Positions 25,705 through 34,552 of a DNA stretch of 64,000 nt are shown here, piece after piece. Positions within the stretch are counted from its first letter, which is position 1. Each line of letters begins with the position of its first letter. The notes beneath the pieces are model-generated. The model was not told where the DNA came from and did no database searches. It saw nothing but the letters and a program-made list of their open reading frames with translations. The stretch is taken from NCBI RefSeq assembly GCF_002294725.1, contig NZ_NSFT01000003.1:310001-374000 (forward strand). The letters are read 5' to 3'. This DNA comes from Mesorhizobium sp. WSM4313 (GTDB taxonomy: Bacteria; Pseudomonadota; Alphaproteobacteria; Rhizobiales; Rhizobiaceae). Position numbers and translations under genes: made by a program.

Positions 25705-26010
25705 ATGCCCGAAACCGTCCTCAAACCCCGCACTAAGACGCAGCCGAAAACCGAGCGGCCGAAGCTCTACAAAGTCATCCTCGTCAATGACGATTTCACG
25801 CCGCGCGAGTTCGTGGTGACGGTGCTCAAGGGCGAATTCAAGCTCAGTGAGGATCAGGCGCGTCGCGTCATGATCACCGCGCATACGCGCGGCGTGTGCG
25901 TCGTCGCGGTGTTTACGCGCGATATCGCCGAGACCAAGGCGACGCGGGCGACCGACGCCGGCAAGGCCAAGGGCTATCCGCTGCTGTTCACCACAGAACC
26001 GGAAGAGTAG
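25705..26010 (+). CDS. clpS: ATP-dependent Clp protease adaptor ClpS
   Basis: Cytosolic adaptor that hands N-degron substrates to ClpA/ClpP. The 101-residue protein has an unstructured N-terminal tail and then the ClpS fold: YKVILVNDDFTPREFVV, where Asp/Asn residues bind the N-terminal amine, and VMITAHTRGVCVVAVFTRD. ATG 25705 is used; a GTG three codons earlier is an alternative. The clpA gene is not adjacent here, and a repeat and a convergent operon follow. Confidence 0.95.
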   Translation: MPETVLKPRTKTQPKTERPKLYKVILVNDDFTPREFVVTVLKGEFKLSEDQARRVMITAHTRGVCVVAVFTRDIAETKATRATDAGKAKGYPLLFTTEPEE

Positions 26011-26023
26011 GGGCAGGCGCTTT

Positions 26024-26251
26024 CCCTTCTCCCCTTGTGGGAGAAGGTGGCCGCGAAGCGGCCGGATGAGGGGTGCTCCAGGGAACGCCGACGCCTCACT
26101 CCGCTGGAACACCCCTCATCCGTCTCGGCGCTGCGCGCCGATCCACCACCCGGCCCTTTGCAGGCTCAGGGCGTTCGAAGCTCGAAAAGCCAAGCAATTG
26201 GCTTTTCGTCCGCTAACGCGGACCGCTTCTCACCCCACAAGGGGAGAAGGA
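26024..26251. repeat. CTTCTCCCC-type palindromic repeat with an inserted hairpin
   Basis: Same element as 6647-6791 and 54137-54281, between the convergent ends of clpS and the next gene. The right arm is interrupted near 26149-26232 by about 80 extra bases that include the perfect hairpin GAAAAGCCAA/TTGGCTTTTC (near 26184-26207). Confidence 0.85.
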
Positions 26252-26262
26252 AGAAGGTGGCG

Positions 26263-28350
26263 TCACCGCCCTTCGCGATACCACATCGAGCCGATGGCGA
26301 GCAGCAGCAGGCCGAGGCCGAGGAAACCGCCGAACAGCGGCACGCGCGACACGGCCTTGAGGGTACTGTCGTCGGTGGTGCGCAGGCCGATCCAGTCGTC
26401 GCCCGACGCGGCCGCTGAAGAGCGGACGGGAACGATCGACGGCAGTGTCAAGCCGCCGGCGAGATTGCCGAGCGTCAACGACGGAGCCAGCCGCCGCACG
26501 CTGCCGCCGGTCGCCTCAGCGGGCGCCTTCAGCCGATCCTCGGTCGAGATCACGTCGGAAAATTCCGGCGCGTTGATCGGGCCGACATGGGCAAGCGCGG
26601 TAAGGTCGCCATTGCCGATCTGGTAAAGGCCGATCTCGCCGGTCTGCAAGCTGCCGGTGAAAATGCCGGGCTCGGCTTTCTCGAGCTTCACCGCCACCGC
26701 CTTGCCGGACGGCGTGATGACCTGGGCGGGACCGGGATCGTCGCTCATCGTCTGGCGGCGGATTTCGAGCATCATGCCGCGGCCGTCGGCGGTTAGCCGT
26801 TCTTCTTCCAGTTCCGGCTCCTTCATCAGCCAGTGGGCGATGCGGCGATAAAGCTGGACATGCGGCCCGCCGCCCTCGAAGCCGCGCGCCCACAGCCAGC
26901 CCTGATCGGACAGGAGCATGCCGACACGGCCCTCGCCCTTGCGAGCGAGCAGGAGCAGGGGCCGATCGTCGGCGCCTTTCATCACCACTTCGCCTTCCGG
27001 GTTCTTGACGCCGATGGTGCGGAACCAGCGGCTCCAATGCGGCGGCTCGCTTGCCGAGCCGTCGAGCCCGCGCGTCACCGGATGGCGCTGGCCGAGATCG
27101 GTCAGGCGCGGGTAGAAGGCCTTGTCCACCACCTCGCCGGTCGGCATGGCCGGCAGCGCGGCATTGAGCGGCGTGCGGGCAATGGAGTTCTCGCCGGCAT
27201 ATTCGGGGCCGGCGGCAATCAGCAGCGCGCCGCCCTTTTCGACATATTCGGAAATGTAGTCGTAATAGAGGATCGGCAGCACGTCGCGGTGCTGGTAGCG
27301 GTCGAAGATGATCAGATCGAAATCCTTGATCTTCTCGACGAACAGCTCGCGCGTCGGGAAAGCGATCAGCGACAGCTCATTGATCGGCGTTCCGTCCTGC
27401 TTTTCCGGCGGACGCAGGATCGTGAAGTGGACGAGATCGACCGACGCGTCCGACTTCAAAAGGTTGCGCCAGGTGCGCTCGCCGGCATGCGGTTCGCCGG
27501 AAACCAGGAGCACGCGCAGGTTCTCGCGGATGCCGTCGACCAGGGCAATCGCCCGGTTGTTGGCGTCAGTCAGCTCGCCGGGCTCCCGGTCGATGCCGAG
27601 CTGGACGATGTTGCGGCCGGCATTGGGTATGGTGACCGAGAGCTTCATCGGCTGGCCGACGGTCGCGTGCTCGACCGAGACCTGCTCGCCATTGACCGAG
27701 ACGCGCACGTCCACCGGAGCGCCGTCGCCTTCCGTCGAGATGACGCGGTAGGTCATGTCGAGCGGCTTGCCGACGAGACCGAAGCGCGGCGCGTTCTCGA
27801 AGCGGATGCGACGGTCCTTCTCATGCTCGTTGCCGGTGATCAGCGCATGCAGCGGCGCGTTGAACTCCGGCGCGCCGGCAGGCGCATCATGCACCTCGCC
27901 GTCGGTGATCATGACGGCACCGCCGATGCGCGACGGCGGCACGTCGCGGAAGACGCCTTCCAGCGCGTTGAACAGCCTGGTTTCGGTGCGCTCGTCGGCG
28001 GCTTCGGACTTGCCGGCCTCGACGACACGGACATCGAACTGCTTGAAGCGGGCAAGACGCTGCTGCAGGCCGGCCAGCGCCTCGTCGGTCTGCTTGGTGC
28101 GGTCGCCGATGTCCTGGCTCTGGCTGCGGTCGACGACGAGGGCGACGACGCTCTTCAGCGCCTCGCGCTCCTCGGCGAGGAAAACGGGATTGAGCAATGA
28201 AGCGGCGAGTGCGAGCAGCGCGATGAAGCGCAATGCCGAGCCGCGCTGGCGGAACCACAGGCCGACCAGCGCCAGCAAAAGCAGGGGCACGAAGAGCAGG
28301 CCGAAGAGAGGCCAGGAGAGAAGCGGTTCGAATGAGATGGACCAGTTCAT
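26263..28350 (-). CDS. Membrane protein with amidotransferase-like/VWA-like fold, MoxR cluster
   Basis: A 695-residue protein with two N-terminal helices (WPLFGLLFVPLLLLALVGLW and LRFIALLALAASLLNPVFLA) and a C-terminal helix near the end (VPLFGGFLGLGLLLLAIGSMWYR). Between lie a VWA-like region with SVVALVVDRSQSQD and then a glutamine amidotransferase-like region (LRVLLVSGEPHAGERTW, FDLIIFDRYQ, GGALLIAAGPEYAG). The catalytic Cys/His of true amidotransferases are not evident. Last gene of the MoxR operon, three bases after the previous one; probably part of a periplasmic or membrane-linked complex of unknown role. Confidence 0.88.
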   Translation of the reverse strand: MNWSISFEPLLSWPLFGLLFVPLLLLALVGLWFRQRGSALRFIALLALAASLLNPVFLAEEREALKSVVALVVDRSQSQDIGDRTKQTDEALAGLQQRLARFKQFDVRVVEAGKSEAADERTETRLFNALEGVFRDVPPSRIGGAVMITDGEVHDAPAGAPEFNAPLHALITGNEHEKDRRIRFENAPRFGLVGKPLDMTYRVISTEGDGAPVDVRVSVNGEQVSVEHATVGQPMKLSVTIPNAGRNIVQLGIDREPGELTDANNRAIALVDGIRENLRVLLVSGEPHAGERTWRNLLKSDASVDLVHFTILRPPEKQDGTPINELSLIAFPTRELFVEKIKDFDLIIFDRYQHRDVLPILYYDYISEYVEKGGALLIAAGPEYAGENSIARTPLNAALPAMPTGEVVDKAFYPRLTDLGQRHPVTRGLDGSASEPPHWSRWFRTIGVKNPEGEVVMKGADDRPLLLLARKGEGRVGMLLSDQGWLWARGFEGGGPHVQLYRRIAHWLMKEPELEEERLTADGRGMMLEIRRQTMSDDPGPAQVITPSGKAVAVKLEKAEPGIFTGSLQTGEIGLYQIGNGDLTALAHVGPINAPEFSDVISTEDRLKAPAEATGGSVRRLAPSLTLGNLAGGLTLPSIVPVRSSAAASGDDWIGLRTTDDSTLKAVSRVPLFGGFLGLGLLLLAIGSMWYREGR

Positions 28351-28353
28351 GAT

Positions 28354-31176
28354 CTACTGCCCCAGCCGTTCGAGCAGCACCGGCACATGCACCTGATCGG
28401 ATTTGTAGTTGCCGGTCAGCATGTACATCATGATGTTGACGCCGGCGCGCAGCGCGTAGATGCGCTGCATCGGGTCCGGCGGCACGGTCGGCAGCATCGG
28501 ATCGCCGTTCTCGTCGATGGCCCAGGCCCCGGCGAAATCATTGGCGGTAATCATGATCGGCGAGACGCCGTCGCCGGTGCGCACGGGCCGGTTCTCGGTG
28601 TTGCTGGCGTCGAGCGAGGCCTCGACCCAGAGCGGGCTGCCGTTGAAGCGGCCGGGGAACTCCGGAAGGATGAAGAAGGATTTGGTCAGCACGTGGTCCG
28701 ACGGCACCGGCTCCAGCGGCGGCACGTTGAGATTGCCGAGGATGTCGCGCAGCCGCTCGGTCGCCGGGCTTGCCGAGCCGGCGCCGATGCCGTTGGAAAA
28801 CTGGTCGCGCGTATCGAACAGAACCGTGCCGCCCTGCTGCATATAGGCGTCGATGCGGGCGATCGCCGCCTGGCTGGGCATGGGCGCCGTCGCATCGATC
28901 GGCCAATAGATCAGCGGGAAGAATGACAGCTCGTCCTTGGCGATGTCGACGCCCGCCGGCGGCCCGGGCTCAAGCGCGGTCTTTTCGATGAGGAAACGGG
29001 TGAGGCCTTCGAGGCCGGCGCGGCTGATCGAATCGACGCCCGGCTCGCCGGTGATGACATAGGCGATGCGGGTTTTCGAAATATCCTCGATCGCCTGGGT
29101 GTCGCCGGGCTTGGAATCATCGGCGCGGACAAGATCGGCATGGCCGAAGAGGCCGCCCAGCACGACCAGAACGGCCGCGGCGGTCGCCGCCGTGCCTGCG
29201 CGGCGCGGCCGGCGCGCCAGCAGTCCGCCCATCCAGAACACGGCCAAAGTGTCGAGCACCATCAACAGCAGCGCGATGGCGACCAGCGGCCCCTTCAGGT
29301 TCTCCGATTCATCGAAGGCATAGGGGATGGCTGTCACCGGCAGCGAAACCTGCGGACGGACCAGCGGCGTGAACGTGCTCGACGCATCGAGCAGATTGTG
29401 CGCGAAGACGCCGGTCTCGGAGCCGTAAAGGCCGGGCGGATTCTCCAGCGTCACCGGCAGCGGACCGGCGCCGGGCACCAGCGGTCGGGCATCCGGCGAG
29501 GGCGGCGTCAGGGTGCCGTCTGCTCCGATCATGCGGTAGGGCGCGAGCGACGCGGCGGCGGCTTCGGCATTGGCGATCGCGGCGCCCTGGTTGCGCGACA
29601 ATTGCACGACACGCCGCAGCATTTCGACGAAGCTGCCGGAGATCGGCAGGTTCGACCAGGTCGCCTCAGGCGTGACATGGAAGAGCACCAGCGTGCCCTT
29701 GTCCTTCTTCATGCCCGTCACCAGCGGCGTGCCGTCGGCGAGCGTGGCCCAGGTACGCTCGACGATGTCGGGCGTCGGCTCGGCCAGAACCTGCCGGCTC
29801 ACCGTCACCTCGGAGGGCGGCGAGAGGTCGGCGAAGGGGCCGCTCTTCGGGAATTCGGTCACCGCCTGCGGCGTCGTCCACGACAGCGCGCCGCCCAGCG
29901 CGCGCTCGCCGCTGCGCAGCCTGACCGGCAAAAGGTCGTCGTCATTGCCGGACGCGGCAAGGCGGGGACCGGCAAAACGGACCAGCGTGCCGCCCTTGTC
30001 GACCCAGTCGACCAGCCGCTGCTTGACCTGCGCCGGGATGGTGCCGACGTCGGCCATGATGATCATCGCCGGCTTCTGGTCGAGAAGCTGCGGAATGGCG
30101 TCGGCGAGATCGGCGCTCGACGGCTCGACCAGGTCGGCAAAGGGCTGCAGGGCGCGGCGGATGTAATAGAGCGGCGACAGAAGCGGCTGCGCCTGGTCGG
30201 CCTCGGCCTGCGACAGAAGGCCGACGCGGCGGCGTTTCGAGCTCTCGTCCAGCACGCGCACGGCGCCGGCTTGGTGCTCGCCGTCGAGCGCGATCGAAGC
30301 GAAGTCGTTGCGCAGCTCGAAGGGAACCGCCATCGTCCCCGTGGCGGTGGCTTCGCCCGGCGCGAAGGTCAGCGTCGCATCGGCGATGCGGCGGCCCTTG
30401 TCGTCGAAGGCGCCAGCGGTGACCTGCGCCGGCGCCGGATTGCCCGGCGCGCGAATGGCGCTCAAAGCGAAACCATCGACCTGGTTGTCGGCGCCGATCA
30501 GGCCGGTCACGGAAGGCCGGTCGGACGTGGCCCAGACCAGCCGTGTCGCATTCTTTTCGAGCAGCGTCTTGAAAGCGGCCTCGTCGCCTTTGGCGGCAAG
30601 CCCATCGGCGAGCACCGCAACGCTGGCGCCCGGCAGGCGCTCCAACGCGGCGGCGACGCGGGCGTAGACGGCGGGCCTGTCGGTAGGAATCGGCCGCGGC
30701 TTGGCGGCGCGCAGGTGATCGAGCGCGCCCGAAGCGTCGAAAGGGCCGATCTCGGCATTGGGCTTCTCGGCGGTGAAGGCGATCACGACCGGCACGCCGT
30801 TCGAGCCGGCGTCGGCGATCAGCCGCTCGGCGGTGGCGACGCGCTTGTTCCAGTCGGCGGCGCTTGCCCAGCCATTGTCGATGACAAGCGCCAGGGCGGC
30901 GCCCTCCGCCGGCAGTTTTTCGCGCGGGTTGAAGACCGGCTCGGCCAGCGCCGTGACGATGAGCGCCGCCATCAGCAACCGAAGCAGCGTCAGCCACCAT
31001 GGGCTTTGCTGCGGGGTTTCTTCGCGCCTCAGGACCCGGGCGAGGATTCTCAGCGGCGGAAAAACTTCCGTTTGCGGCCTAGGCGGGGTAAGCCGCAGCA
31101 GCCACCAGATCACCGGCAGGGCCAGAAGGCCCCACAGCACCATGGGCGCCCCGAAGGAAAGCGGCAGCCAGCTCAT
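28354..31176 (-). CDS. BatA-type N-terminal/DUF4159 membrane protein
   Basis: A 940-residue protein. The N-terminus has the BatA-like pair of helices with PPRPQTEVFPPLRIL and a VWA-like region (ALALVIDNGWASAADW). A hydrophobic segment near residue 625-645 (VAIALLLMVLDTLAVFWMGG) and one near 655-675 lead to a C-terminal DUF4159 domain (RIAYVITGEPGVDSISRAG, GGTVLFDTRDQFS, FFILPEFPGRFNG). It starts four bases inside the DUF58 gene end and is part of the same operon. In the family such proteins go with MoxR and DUF58 proteins; precise function unknown. Confidence 0.92.
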   Translation of the reverse strand: MSWLPLSFGAPMVLWGLLALPVIWWLLRLTPPRPQTEVFPPLRILARVLRREETPQQSPWWLTLLRLLMAALIVTALAEPVFNPREKLPAEGAALALVIDNGWASAADWNKRVATAERLIADAGSNGVPVVIAFTAEKPNAEIGPFDASGALDHLRAAKPRPIPTDRPAVYARVAAALERLPGASVAVLADGLAAKGDEAAFKTLLEKNATRLVWATSDRPSVTGLIGADNQVDGFALSAIRAPGNPAPAQVTAGAFDDKGRRIADATLTFAPGEATATGTMAVPFELRNDFASIALDGEHQAGAVRVLDESSKRRRVGLLSQAEADQAQPLLSPLYYIRRALQPFADLVEPSSADLADAIPQLLDQKPAMIIMADVGTIPAQVKQRLVDWVDKGGTLVRFAGPRLAASGNDDDLLPVRLRSGERALGGALSWTTPQAVTEFPKSGPFADLSPPSEVTVSRQVLAEPTPDIVERTWATLADGTPLVTGMKKDKGTLVLFHVTPEATWSNLPISGSFVEMLRRVVQLSRNQGAAIANAEAAAASLAPYRMIGADGTLTPPSPDARPLVPGAGPLPVTLENPPGLYGSETGVFAHNLLDASSTFTPLVRPQVSLPVTAIPYAFDESENLKGPLVAIALLLMVLDTLAVFWMGGLLARRPRRAGTAATAAAVLVVLGGLFGHADLVRADDSKPGDTQAIEDISKTRIAYVITGEPGVDSISRAGLEGLTRFLIEKTALEPGPPAGVDIAKDELSFFPLIYWPIDATAPMPSQAAIARIDAYMQQGGTVLFDTRDQFSNGIGAGSASPATERLRDILGNLNVPPLEPVPSDHVLTKSFFILPEFPGRFNGSPLWVEASLDASNTENRPVRTGDGVSPIMITANDFAGAWAIDENGDPMLPTVPPDPMQRIYALRAGVNIMMYMLTGNYKSDQVHVPVLLERLGQ

Positions 31177-32087
31177 GCGACCGCCCTTCCGAAATTGGTG
31201 CCGTCAGCGGTCATCGCCAGGTGGACGCGCACCAGCGCCTCGGAGGCGAGGCGGTCGGTGTGGTTGACGGTGTAGCTCCAGCCGAGACGCTTGCACCAGG
31301 CAGCCAGTTCGTCGCGGCGGGCCCGGTAAAGCAGGCGGTATTCCTCGGCCAGCATCTCGGCGCGGCCGGCGGTCAGCTTGTCGCCGGTCTCGGGATCGGT
31401 GAACTCGGTGCGGCCGGCATAGGGGAAGGTCTCTTCGGCCGGGTCGGCCACCTCGATCAGATGCGCACGCACGCCGTGGCGGGCGAGCACGTCGAGCCAG
31501 GCCATGGTTTCCTCGACCGGATCGAGGAAATCGCTGACCAGCACGATGTCGCAGAAACGGCGGATGGCCGACAGATCGGGCTTGGCCGGAAGCGCGGCGG
31601 CGTGGCTGAGCTGGGCGGCGATCCGCTCGGCGCCGTTGCGGGCGGTGAACGGATCCGTCAGGCCCGGCCAGGCGATGCGCTCGCCGCTGCGCGACAAGAG
31701 CTCGGCCAAGGCGAGCGCCAGCACCAGCGCGCGCGATTGCTTGGAGACGCTTGCCGCGGCCGATTTGTAGAGCATGGAAGGCGAGGGGTCGGCCCAGAGC
31801 CAGACGGTGTGCGCGGCTTCCCATTCGCGGTCGCGCACATAAGTATGGTCGTCTCTCGCGGAGCGGCGCCAGTCGATGCGCGATGAATCCCCTTCGACAT
31901 AGGGCCGGAACTGCCAGAAATTCTCGCCGATGCCGCGCTTGCGACGGCCATGCCAGCCGGCGATCACCGTATTGACGATACGGCGTGCCTCGACCAGCAG
32001 GTCCGGCACCAGTGAAGCCCGCAACCGGCCACGGGCGAGCGCGTCGCGCGTTGCAACCGGTGCCTGGACCTCGCCTATTCGACCCAT
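31173..32087 (-). CDS. DUF58 domain protein
   Basis: A 304-residue soluble protein of the DUF58 family. The hallmark block reads RPYVEGDSSRIDWRRSARDD near residues 62-81, followed by WLWADPSPSM, a VWA-like metal-site remnant. Such proteins are encoded with MoxR ATPases and BatA proteins throughout bacteria. Its ATG overlaps the stop of the MoxR gene by one base and its end overlaps the next gene by four bases, so all are coupled. Confidence 0.95.
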   Translation of the reverse strand: MGRIGEVQAPVATRDALARGRLRASLVPDLLVEARRIVNTVIAGWHGRRKRGIGENFWQFRPYVEGDSSRIDWRRSARDDHTYVRDREWEAAHTVWLWADPSPSMLYKSAAASVSKQSRALVLALALAELLSRSGERIAWPGLTDPFTARNGAERIAAQLSHAAALPAKPDLSAIRRFCDIVLVSDFLDPVEETMAWLDVLARHGVRAHLIEVADPAEETFPYAGRTEFTDPETGDKLTAGRAEMLAEEYRLLYRARRDELAAWCKRLGWSYTVNHTDRLASEALVRVHLAMTADGTNFGRAVA

Positions 32088-33091
32088 CAGATGCCTTTTG
32101 CCAGCTTCGCCACCACGTCGCGCACGGAAGTGCCTTCGGCGCGGGCGGCGAAAGTCAGCGCCATGCGATGCTGCAGCACCGGTTCGGCCAAGGCGCGAAC
32201 GTCGTCGACCGAGGGCGCCAACCTGCCATCATATAGGGCGCGGGCGCGGGCGCACAGGGTGAGCGCCTGGCTGGCGCGGGGACCTGGCCCCCAGGCGACG
32301 TGCTTGTCCGTCTCGGCATTGCCCTGGCCTGGCCGGGCCGAACGCACCAGCTTGAGGATCGCCTCGACGACGCTTTCCGGCACCGGCATGCGCCGGATCA
32401 GCGTCTGGATTTCCCTCAGCCGTGCCGGCTGCAGCACATTGTCGGCCTTGGCTTCGTCGACGCCGGTGGTTTCGAGCAGGATACGGCGTTCCGCCTCAAT
32501 CTCGGGATAGAGGATGTCGACCTGCATCAGAAAGCGGTCGAGCTGAGCCTCCGGCAGCGGGTAGGTGCCTTCCTGTTCCAGCGGGTTCTGCGTCGCCAGC
32601 ACGTGGAAGGGCGCGGGCAGGTCGTGGCGGGCGCCGGCGATGGTGACGTGATATTCCTGCATGGCCTGCAGCAGCGCCGATTGCGTGCGCGGCGAAGCGC
32701 GGTTGATCTCGTCGGCCATCAGCAATTGCGTGAAGATCGGCCCGGAAATGAAGCGGAAGGAGCGCTTGCCGAACTCGTCCTGTTCCATCACCTCGGAACC
32801 GAGGATGTCCGACGGCATCAGGTCGGGCGTGAACTGGACGCGGCGCGAATCAAGGCCGAGCACGATGCCTAGTGTCTCGACCAGCTTGGTCTTGGCGAGG
32901 CCCGGCACGCCGACCAGCAGCGCATGACCGCCGGCCAGCAGAGCCACCAGCGTGCGCTCGACGACCGCCTCCTGGCCGAAGATCACCCTGCCGACCGCGT
33001 CGCGGATCCTGGAGATATCGGCCAGCGCCTTTTCGGCTTCCTCGATCATCGCTTTTTCGCTGATCGGGCTTTCCTTGATCATCACGCTCAT
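32087..33091 (-). CDS. MoxR family AAA+ ATPase
   Basis: A 334-residue cytosolic AAA+ ATPase, first gene of the operon. Walker A GVPGLAKTK at 61-69, Walker B LLMADEINRA at 123-132, sensor 1 ATQNP and the sensor 2 region QALTLCARARA are visible. MoxR proteins act as chaperone-like remodellers for VWA-domain partners, which the next genes encode. It starts 154 bases from a divergent DUF1285 gene. Confidence 0.95.
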   Translation of the reverse strand: MSVMIKESPISEKAMIEEAEKALADISRIRDAVGRVIFGQEAVVERTLVALLAGGHALLVGVPGLAKTKLVETLGIVLGLDSRRVQFTPDLMPSDILGSEVMEQDEFGKRSFRFISGPIFTQLLMADEINRASPRTQSALLQAMQEYHVTIAGARHDLPAPFHVLATQNPLEQEGTYPLPEAQLDRFLMQVDILYPEIEAERRILLETTGVDEAKADNVLQPARLREIQTLIRRMPVPESVVEAILKLVRSARPGQGNAETDKHVAWGPGPRASQALTLCARARALYDGRLAPSVDDVRALAEPVLQHRMALTFAARAEGTSVRDVVAKLAKGI

Positions 33092-33245
33092 GCCGTTCGA
33101 TCCTTGTGGTTGGAAATGCCGGCCTGCACTCTCGATGCCGCAGAATGCCGCGATTCGGCCTCACCTGGCGCCTGTAATTGAACTTAAATCACAGACTCGG
33201 GCGGACAAGGCTGACAATCGGGACAACAGTGACTATTTCGTGACC

Positions 33246-33920
33246 ATGGCCGAACGCAGCGAACATCGTGAACAAACGCCCGACGAACAGAGCGCTGGCG
33301 AGCACAGCTTGAGCAAACAGAGCCTGATCGGCGCCACAGAAGCGCGCGGCCTGGAGGCGCTGATCTCCCGCGCGGCCCGGGCCGGCAAGGGGCCGGCGCC
33401 GGTCGAGCGCTGGAATCCGGAGTTCTGCGGCGACCTCGACATGGAGATCAAGGCCGACGGGACCTGGTTCTATCTCGGCACGCCGATCGGCCGCATGCCG
33501 CTGGTGCAGCTCTTTTCCAGCGTGTTGCGCAAGGATGCCGACGGCAAGACCTATCTGGTGACGCCGGTCGAGCGGGTTGGGATCCGCGTCGTCGACGCAC
33601 CCTTCATCGCCGTCGAAATGAACGTGTCCGGGAGCGGGAACGACCAGGTTGTCACCTTCCGCACGAATGTCGGCGATGTCGTCGCCGCCGGCCCCGGCCA
33701 TGCGCTGCGCTTCGTCGACGAGGACGAAACCGGCGGACTGAAACCCTATGTGCTGGTGCGCGGACGACTGGAAGCGCTGTTGGCGCGTCCGGTGATGTAT
33801 GAGTTGGTCGAGCATGGCGAGGAGATCGACATCGGCGGCAAGGCGATGTTCGCCATTCGCTCGGGCGGAGAGGTCTATCCGATCATGCCGGCCGAGAAAC
33901 TGAAGCGGCTGAGCGCGTGA
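33246..33920 (+). CDS. DUF1285 family protein
   Basis: A 224-residue cytosolic protein of the DUF1285 family, recognised by WNPEFCGDLDMEIKADGTWF, YLGTPIGRMPLVQLFSSVLR and YLVTPVERVGIRV. The first 50 residues are polar and variable. The ATG at 33246 is the first plausible start beyond the divergent promoter region. The stop overlaps the next start by one base. The genes always seem to travel with the Nudix and CCA genes in rhizobia; the role is not known. Confidence 0.92.
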   Translation: MAERSEHREQTPDEQSAGEHSLSKQSLIGATEARGLEALISRAARAGKGPAPVERWNPEFCGDLDMEIKADGTWFYLGTPIGRMPLVQLFSSVLRKDADGKTYLVTPVERVGIRVVDAPFIAVEMNVSGSGNDQVVTFRTNVGDVVAAGPGHALRFVDEDETGGLKPYVLVRGRLEALLARPVMYELVEHGEEIDIGGKAMFAIRSGGEVYPIMPAEKLKRLSA

Positions 33921-34552
33921 TGGACCAGGTTACGCCGGCGGCGTTTTCGGTCGCGGATTTTCGGGCGCGCGTCGCGGCGCAAGCGGCGATCGTCCCCGGC
34001 GACGAATTCGGCGATCATCGCTTCAATCCCGGCCATCCCAGGCTCAAGCACATCAAGCCGCTGCGCGACGCGGCGGTGCTGATTCCCGTGGTCGACCGCG
34101 CCGAGGGCGCCATGGTGCTGCTCACCAAGCGCGCCGAGAAGCTGCGCAGCCATTCCGGCCAGGTGGCCTTTCCAGGCGGCACCATTGATGCGACCGATGC
34201 AAGCCCCGAGGCAACCGCTTTGCGCGAGACCTTCGAGGAGATCGGCCTCGAACGGGATTTCGTCGAGATCATCGGCCGCATGCCCGACTACGTCGCCGGC
34301 AGCGGCTACCGCATCGTGCCGGTGCTTGCCATCGTGCGCCAGGGTTTTTTGCTGACGCTCAATGCCGATGAGGTCGACGCGGCTTTCGAGGTGCCCCTGA
34401 GTTTCCTGATGGATCCGGCCAACCACGCGCGCGACAGCCGCATGTGGAACGAGCTCGAATGGTTCTTCTACGAGATGCCCTATGGCGGCCAGCGTATCTG
34501 GGGCGTCACCGCCGGCATAATCCGCACGCTCTATGAAAGGCTTTATGGTTGA
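33920..34552 (+). CDS. Nudix CoA pyrophosphatase-like hydrolase
   Basis: A 210-residue Nudix hydrolase of the CoA diphosphatase (NudL/YeaB) type. The family motif LLTKRAEKLRSHSGQVAFPG precedes the Nudix box GGTIDATDASPEATALRETF plus EEIG, in which the Glu residues bind Mg. It would split CoA or acyl-CoA to phosphopantetheine derivatives and 3',5'-ADP. ATG 33920 overlaps the DUF1285 stop; a GTG one codon earlier is an alternative. Its end overlaps the TTG start of the CCA gene. Confidence 0.92.
   Translation: MDQVTPAAFSVADFRARVAAQAAIVPGDEFGDHRFNPGHPRLKHIKPLRDAAVLIPVVDRAEGAMVLLTKRAEKLRSHSGQVAFPGGTIDATDASPEATALRETFEEIGLERDFVEIIGRMPDYVAGSGYRIVPVLAIVRQGFLLTLNADEVDAAFEVPLSFLMDPANHARDSRMWNELEWFFYEMPYGGQRIWGVTAGIIRTLYERLYG

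Noticed and set aside
26833..31275. Long plus-strand frames opposite the two large MoxR-cluster genes
   Set aside because: Composition and position mark them as antisense shadows.
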